From: JBGPOS01 sp041488155
GTDB taxonomy: Bacteria > Chloroflexota > Dehalococcoidia > Tepidiformales > Tepidiformaceae
Assembly: GCA_041488155.1 (NCBI GenBank)
Contig: JBGPOS010000062.1
Coordinates: 1 to 24,165, forward strand
DNA: 24,165 bases
Reading direction: 5' to 3'
Shown: piece after piece, positions 20,310-24,165 of the stretch
How the letters are laid out: every line of letters starts with the position of its first letter
Position numbering within the stretch: position 1 is the first letter of the stretch
The notes under the pieces: generated by a model
What the model was told of the DNA's origin: nothing
The model's input: only the letters and a program-made list of their open reading frames with translations
Database searches by the model: none
Made by a program: the position numbers and the translations under genes

Positions 20310-21677
20310 GTGACCGCGAGAACCGGCCTCATTGCACTCTTCGTCACTATCCTCCTTGGGCCTCTGGCAGCATGCGGCGGGGGCGGCTCCCCCGGTCCGC
20401 TGCCGGGGGTCCAGGAAGCGCGGGCAGAGCGGGACGTGGCCGATGGCGCGGCAACGCTCCGCTCGACCATCACCGTGCGCTTCGATCGCGACTTCAAGGT
20501 CGACGACGGGAGAGTCCCGTTCGCCTCTCGCTTCGAACTCAGTATCCCCGACCCGCTCGGGGGCTCGAAAGCCAGCCGCGTACTGGTCGATCGCGCCGAT
20601 CGGTCCGAGCAGAACCCCCGCCTCGTGACCTTGAGGGTGAACCGGCTTGTGCCCGCGGGAGCTGAGCTTCGCATCGCCCGCGCGGCCTTCCAGGACAGCG
20701 CGGAGGGGACGATCACCGCCGAGGTAGTCAGCGACCTCACCCCGGCAATGATGATCCTGGCGTCGACGGCCTTGACGTTCACGAGCGCAGACTTCATCGC
20801 TTCTGGGGCGCCCACCGACGTCCGGCCCGAGGACCGGGACGTGGCCGTCCAGCGGGCGGCCCTGAGTGCGCACCTGGATAAGCGAGGGGCTGACGCCTCC
20901 CAAAAGCGGGACATCTTGGCCCGCTTCGACAGGATCCCTGAGGCCACAGTGCCTTCGCCCAAGGCCCGCGCAGCGTTGGCCGCACTGACCGCGACCTTCG
21001 CCGAGCCAGCCATCGACTACCTGCTGACCGCCGACAACTGCACCGGGAAGCCCGCATCGCTCATCGCCTTCCAGCCCCCGCCCGACTCGCCGAAGCTGCT
21101 CGCCCGGTCGACCCGTGCTCGAGACGGGCGGCGCGTGATCTCGTTGAACCCCGCTATCGAAGGCGAGCGGATGGAGCTCCTGATGCCCCTCCTCGCGCAC
21201 GAGGCGATCCACTGCGACACCGCCGATGGCCGCTTCGAAGAGGTAGCGGCGACCGCTCTCGACACATTCTTCTATCTCAACCTGCTGTCGCTTCAGCCGG
21301 AGCTGGCGAAGACGGGGACCCTGCTGGCGCGGGAGCTGAACCTGGACGCGCTCGCGCTTATCAACAGCGGCCGGCGATTCCCAGAGTCCGCCGGCGTGCT
21401 GAAGAGCGCCGGGGTCGGCGCGGCGCTGCCGAACACGAACAGCACCGCTCCTTCGTTCGCCGACTTCATCGTGGCCGCCTACCCTTCGATAGACCTGAAC
21501 GAGTCTCCGGAAGAGCCGCTGGCCCGGATCTACACCGACCGACTCGCAAAGGGCGTCGGCATGGCCTCGGGGCCGTCCTTCAATCTGCGGTACCTGGACG
21601 AGCTGCTCGGGAGAGCGACGGACCCGCGCGTGCTCGCAGCGGTAATCGCAATCCTGGAGCTGGCTCCGGCTGGCTAG
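20310..21677 (+). CDS. Putative lipoprotein with HExxH zinc-metalloprotease-like motif
   Basis: A 455-residue protein not assigned to a named family. Residues 1-21 are a lipoprotein signal with lipobox LAAC (C22), followed by a Gly/Ser spacer. Residues about 45-160 look like a beta-rich domain (STITVRFDRDFKVDDG, RVLVDRADR), perhaps Ig-like. The later half is helical and contains LLAHEAIHCD, an HExxH motif (H297, E298, H301), with EEVAATALDTFFYL about 10 residues on, where a third zinc ligand Glu could sit. That layout suits gluzincin-type peptidases, so a cell-surface metalloprotease is possible but not proven. The start is GTG 20310, 16 bp after the hydratase stop, with no strong ribosome site. 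Its stop overlaps the convergent response-regulator stop (CTAG, 21674-21677). Confidence 0.75.
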   Translation: MTARTGLIALFVTILLGPLAACGGGGSPGPLPGVQEARAERDVADGAATLRSTITVRFDRDFKVDDGRVPFASRFELSIPDPLGGSKASRVLVDRADRSEQNPRLVTLRVNRLVPAGAELRIARAAFQDSAEGTITAEVVSDLTPAMMILASTALTFTSADFIASGAPTDVRPEDRDVAVQRAALSAHLDKRGADASQKRDILARFDRIPEATVPSPKARAALAALTATFAEPAIDYLLTADNCTGKPASLIAFQPPPDSPKLLARSTRARDGRRVISLNPAIEGERMELLMPLLAHEAIHCDTADGRFEEVAATALDTFFYLNLLSLQPELAKTGTLLARELNLDALALINSGRRFPESAGVLKSAGVGAALPNTNSTAPSFADFIVAAYPSIDLNESPEEPLARIYTDRLAKGVGMASGPSFNLRYLDELLGRATDPRVLAAVIAILELAPAG

Positions 21678-22054
21678 ACGTCCCGGCGTTTGCCCGAGGC
21701 CAGGGTCTGTTCGACGAGCGCCAGGAGCTGGTCGGCCGCGAACGGTTTCTGCACGAACGACGTTTTGGGCGTGCGTGCAGCGAATTCGGCCGGGCCTTCA
21801 GCGCTGTAACCAGATATCAGGATCACCGGCATGTCCGGCCAGCGTGCGCCGATGCTCCGGCGAAGCTCAATGCCCGACTCGCCCGGCATGACGATGTCGC
21901 TGATGACCAGGTCCGGCCGTTGCAGGTCGATGGCGCCGCGCGCCTCTCTGCTGTTGGCGGCCTGGAGCACGACGTACCCCTGCGTACGCAGCAAGCGGGT
22001 CAGCATGCCACGAACGGGATCGTCGTCGTCGACGACGAGGATGACGTCAGGCAT
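21674..22054 (-). CDS. Single-domain response regulator (CheY-like receiver)
   Basis: A 126-residue stand-alone receiver domain. VILVVDDDDPVRGML holds the acidic pocket (D9-D12), the phosphorylation site is D53 (VISDIVMPGESG), the switch Ser is S81 (VILISGYS) and the conserved Lys is K103 (FVQKPF). No output domain follows, so it signals by binding a partner such as a histidine kinase or phosphotransfer protein. None is encoded in this window. The ATG 22054 is taken because the domain starts there; the frame stays open to 22165, but the added residues are not receiver-like. No Shine-Dalgarno is seen. It converges on the lipoprotein gene with a 4-bp stop overlap. Confidence 0.93.
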   Translation of the reverse strand: MPDVILVVDDDDPVRGMLTRLLRTQGYVVLQAANSREARGAIDLQRPDLVISDIVMPGESGIELRRSIGARWPDMPVILISGYSAEGPAEFAARTPKTSFVQKPFAADQLLALVEQTLASGKRRDV

Positions 22055-22209
22055 GTGCAAAGTCCGCGCTGGACAGGGTCGAGCAGTTTGGCCGAGCGGC
22101 TCGACTCGAACCGCGGAGCGATGACATTGCCGGTTCCCCCAGGCACAGCCATGACGGCGCAGCATGAGCGACGCCGGCGCGGCCTTCGAAGCCTCACCCC
22201 AGGTTTCTT

Positions 22210-22238
22210 TTGCTCGACGGGGGGTGCCACACTATTAT
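22210..22238 (+). promoter_or_regulatory. Sigma-70-type promoter for the small membrane-protein operon
   Basis: TTGCTC (22210-22215) and TATTAT (22233-22238) are 17 bp apart. The transcript would begin near 22245, and ggagg (22252-22256) then lies 8 nt before GTG 22265. The rest of the 22055-22264 gap shows no gene. Confidence 0.55.
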
Positions 22239-22264
22239 CGGCAGTGGCTGGGGAGGCTTGAGCC

Positions 22265-22735
22265 GTGCGCTTCGTCATAACCGTGGTTTCCGCGGCCCTC
22301 CTGCTCTGCGTCCTGTATCTGATCGCCGGCTGGTTCGTCGACGGCTACTTCGGCGGCGACATCGTCCCTGACCGCGCCGTCCCCGACGCCTGGGCAGCCC
22401 CCAACAGCTGGAACCAGTGGCGCGACATCGTCATCGTCTTCATTGGGCTGTTCTGGCTCGTCGCCGGAGTCCTGCTGGTCGTGCTCTTAGCGGCGCTCAT
22501 CTTCTTGGCGCTCACCGCCCGCCGCCTCCTCCGGGAGAACGTCGCCCCGGCCGTAGATTCCTTCAAAGAAACGCTCGACAACGTCCGCGGCACGACAGAG
22601 GTCGTAGGCGAGCAGGTGGTGTCGCCCATCATCCGCGTGTATTCGGTTGTGAAGGGCGTGCGCACCGGCATCAGCGCCGTTACGAATCTGCCGGACCGGA
22701 TCCGCGGGCGCCGCAAGAAGAAGGGCAAGAAGTGA
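22265..22735 (+). CDS. Two-helix membrane protein with long basic cytoplasmic tail
   Basis: A 156-residue protein. Helix 1 is at about 3-24 (FVITVVSAALLLCVLYLIAGW) and helix 2 at about 55-84 (IVIVFIGLFWLVAGVLLVVLLAAL). The acidic/aromatic loop between them (VDGYFGGDIVPDRAVPDAW) should lie outside. The tail (86-156) contains a long amphipathic helix, NVAPAVDSFKETLDNVRGTTEVVGEQVVSPIIRVYSVVKG, reminiscent of DUF948-type or shock-protein-like helices, and ends in a Lys/Arg-rich RGRRKKKGKK. No family name is certain. GTG 22265 has ggagg 8 nt upstream and a good promoter. The last bases overlap the next gene by 4 (GTGA), so the two are coupled. Confidence 0.8.
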   Translation: MRFVITVVSAALLLCVLYLIAGWFVDGYFGGDIVPDRAVPDAWAAPNSWNQWRDIVIVFIGLFWLVAGVLLVVLLAALIFLALTARRLLRENVAPAVDSFKETLDNVRGTTEVVGEQVVSPIIRVYSVVKGVRTGISAVTNLPDRIRGRRKKKGKK

Positions 22736-23004
22736 CTTCGGAAGAAGCGCCCCGCTGGCGGCTACCGGACGATTGGCAGCCCGCGGCCCCAGATCCCGAG
22801 CCGAACCTGCCACCGCCGGAAGAGGAAGAAGACCGCTCGATCGTTGGCTGGGTGCGGGCCATCGGTCTTGGCATCCGCGACACCTGGCAGGACATGGTCG
22901 ACGAGGGCCGTAAGGGTGCGCGAGAGGCCTACGACGAAGGCTGGCGCAACTTCGAGACCAAGACGAAGCATCGCCGCAGAAGCAAGACCGAGGACACGCC
23001 CTAA
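22732..23004 (+). CDS. Small charged protein coupled to the membrane protein upstream
   Basis: A 90-residue protein, not recognised. The first third is Pro/Glu-rich (EEAPRWRLPDDWQPAAPDPEPNL, then an EEEED run). The middle forms an amphipathic helix with three Trp (VGWVRAIGLGIRDTWQDMVDEG), and a second helix AREAYDEGWRNFETKTKHRRRSK ends basic. No membrane helix is present, so it is probably cytoplasmic, perhaps lying on the membrane through the Trp-rich helix. GTG 22732 overlaps the stop of the preceding gene. An in-frame ORF begins far upstream at 22417, but that part is the preceding gene in another frame. The opposite charges of this N-terminus and the preceding protein's Lys-rich tail suggest direct contact; that is inference. 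Confidence 0.75.
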   Translation: MTSEEAPRWRLPDDWQPAAPDPEPNLPPPEEEEDRSIVGWVRAIGLGIRDTWQDMVDEGRKGAREAYDEGWRNFETKTKHRRRSKTEDTP

Positions 23005-23026
23005 GGACTCAGCAGTCCCGGCCATG

Positions 23027-23032
23027 TACGAT
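23027..23032 (+). promoter_or_regulatory. Possible -10 box for tRNA-Ser
   Basis: TACGAT ends 14 nt before the tRNA 5' end. The segment acgatcgt (23028-23035) is palindromic. No clear -35 box is present. Confidence 0.3.
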
Positions 23033-23046
23033 CGTGCCTGGCCCGC

Positions 23047-23384
<338 letters not shown>

Positions 23385-24165
23385 GTGAGCATCCTACGAC
23401 GCATCTTCGGGTCCTCCCCGGCACCCTCGACGAACTGTGCAAACGGGGACTTCGCGGTCGAGGTGGTTGGAGAGTCCAACTATCAACAAGCGTTGACGAC
23501 CGAAGCCGCGCAGGCTCAGCGGGGCCAGTTCCCGGTAGAGCTCATTCCGGAACCGTCGAACAGGCACGACTCCAACGCAGTTCGGGTGTGCAGCAGGCGC
23601 GACCAGACGCTTGGCTACTTGTCGGCCGATATGGCCGAGATCGCCCAGGCCGCCATCAAACGCTTCAAGACGGCTGAGCGCTCGTTGCCTTCATGCACGG
23701 CGAAGCTCGTAGGGGGCGAGCCCGGTCGGGAAACGTTAGGGATTTGGCTCGACCTCGACCTCTACCGCCTCGGAATTGGGCCGCCGCCCGCCCCGAGGAC
23801 GAACGCACCGCCGGGATTTCGTACGGGCCTAAGTGAGGCTACCGCGACGGACGAAGAAGACGACTCCTACGACTTAAGCTGGATGGGCGAACTCACCGGT
23901 GACCTATCGGCGGATGTCGCCACCCTTCGACGACTTCTCCGCACCGACGCGGACCCTATCGCCAGGCATTACCTCTTCAGCGAGCTGGAACGGCGTCTGT
24001 ACCGCGCAAGAGAAGCATTCGGTTCCGCCCTCGACGAGTTCGATCGAGCCTGCGTCGAGCACGATGCCGAAATGGATGGAATTCGCGACGCACTTGTCGC
24101 CAAGTTCGGAAAAGTGCCCATGCTCGAGACGTACAAGCAGGCCGCGATTCGCCATCAAAAGGCAG
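23385..24165 (+). CDS. HIRAN-domain protein, N-terminal part (3' end outside window)
   Basis: At least 260 residues, still open at the window end. GTG 23385 is preceded by cGGAG (8-nt spacing). Residues about 22-85 form a HIRAN domain: DFAVEVVGESNYQQAL, then FPVELIPEPSNRHDSNAVRV and TLGYLSADMAEIAQAAI, which carry the conserved V-G-E-S-x-Y, E-P-x-N-x-x-D-x-N-A-V and GYL patterns. HIRAN domains recognise 3' ends or stalled-fork DNA and occur in repair and phage-defence proteins. A variable acidic linker follows (about 125-170). The helical part DPIARHYLFSELERRLYRAREAFGSALDEFD ... HDAEMDGIRDALVAKFGKVPMLETYKQAAIRHQKA is a conserved partner domain that I recall from actinobacterial and phage-associated HIRAN proteins. 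Codon use is more mixed (tta, cta, aga present) than in the neighbours, consistent with recent arrival. Confidence 0.85.
   Translation, partial: MSILRRIFGSSPAPSTNCANGDFAVEVVGESNYQQALTTEAAQAQRGQFPVELIPEPSNRHDSNAVRVCSRRDQTLGYLSADMAEIAQAAIKRFKTAERSLPSCTAKLVGGEPGRETLGIWLDLDLYRLGIGPPPAPRTNAPPGFRTGLSEATATDEEDDSYDLSWMGELTGDLSADVATLRRLLRTDADPIARHYLFSELERRLYRAREAFGSALDEFDRACVEHDAEMDGIRDALVAKFGKVPMLETYKQAAIRHQKA

Noticed and set aside
22085..22120. tRNA-like fragment (ggccgagcggc ... actcgaacc)
   Set aside because: Pieces resemble D-arm and T-loop sequence, but no acceptor or anticodon stem can be drawn.

Overview
The window is GC-rich bacterial chromosomal DNA with dense genes, strong C or G bias at third codon positions, frequent GTG/TTG starts and short overlaps between neighbours. 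The gene mix (UvrB, RuvC-YebC, several PPOX-class flavin/F420 split-barrel proteins, DUF4331, a large cyclase-STAND-TPR regulator) looks most like a Chloroflexota genome. That is an inference from gene content, because no rRNA is present. No phage, transposase or CRISPR array was found.

Layout. 1-0.7 kb: 3' end of uvrB. 0.75-1.45 kb: an 8-bp tandem repeat, then a BrnT-type toxin and CopG-type antitoxin pair with a puzzling toxin start. 1.46-2.15 kb (-): a membrane-anchored protein with a Pro/Ser/Thr-rich linker, divergent from 2.29-6.36 kb (+): a three-gene unit of secreted DUF4331 protein, membrane-anchored TPR protein and NicO-type Ni/Co transporter with an EF-hand-like loop and a His-rich loop. 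6.27-7.56 kb: two divergent PPOX split-barrel proteins. 7.7-8.1 kb: a VOC protein with a clear promoter. 8.16-8.25 kb: a multi-hairpin intergenic repeat. 8.26-9.55 kb (-): yebC-ruvC. 9.65-10.14 kb: nitroreductase. 10.23-12.92 kb: an 894-residue adenylate cyclase-STAND-TPR protein with base skew opposite to its left-hand neighbours. 12.96-19.48 kb (-): nine co-directional genes, in transcription order DUF402, small membrane protein, EamA transporter, MagIII-like DNA glycosylase, Nudix, APH-like kinase, PPOX, helical-barrel protein and MarC-like membrane protein. 19.5-21.7 kb (+): enoyl-CoA hydratase and a lipoprotein with an HExxH motif. 21.7-22.05 kb (-): single-domain response regulator. 22.27-23.0 kb (+): two small overlapping genes, one membrane and one soluble. 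23.05-23.14 kb: tRNA-Ser(GGA). 23.39 kb to the end: a HIRAN-domain gene cut by the window edge.

Themes. The left half holds a probable metal-handling unit (DUF4331-TPR-NicO). The middle carries DNA-repair housekeeping and a cAMP-type signalling STAND protein. The long minus-strand run joins base-excision repair (glycosylase), nucleotide hydrolysis (Nudix, DUF402) and small-molecule modification or export (APH, EamA), with very tight spacing at its core. The tRNA-Ser followed by a HIRAN gene may be the edge of an accessory region continuing past the window. No gene-free stretch exceeds 300 bases; the longest (23137-23384) is described as a feature.
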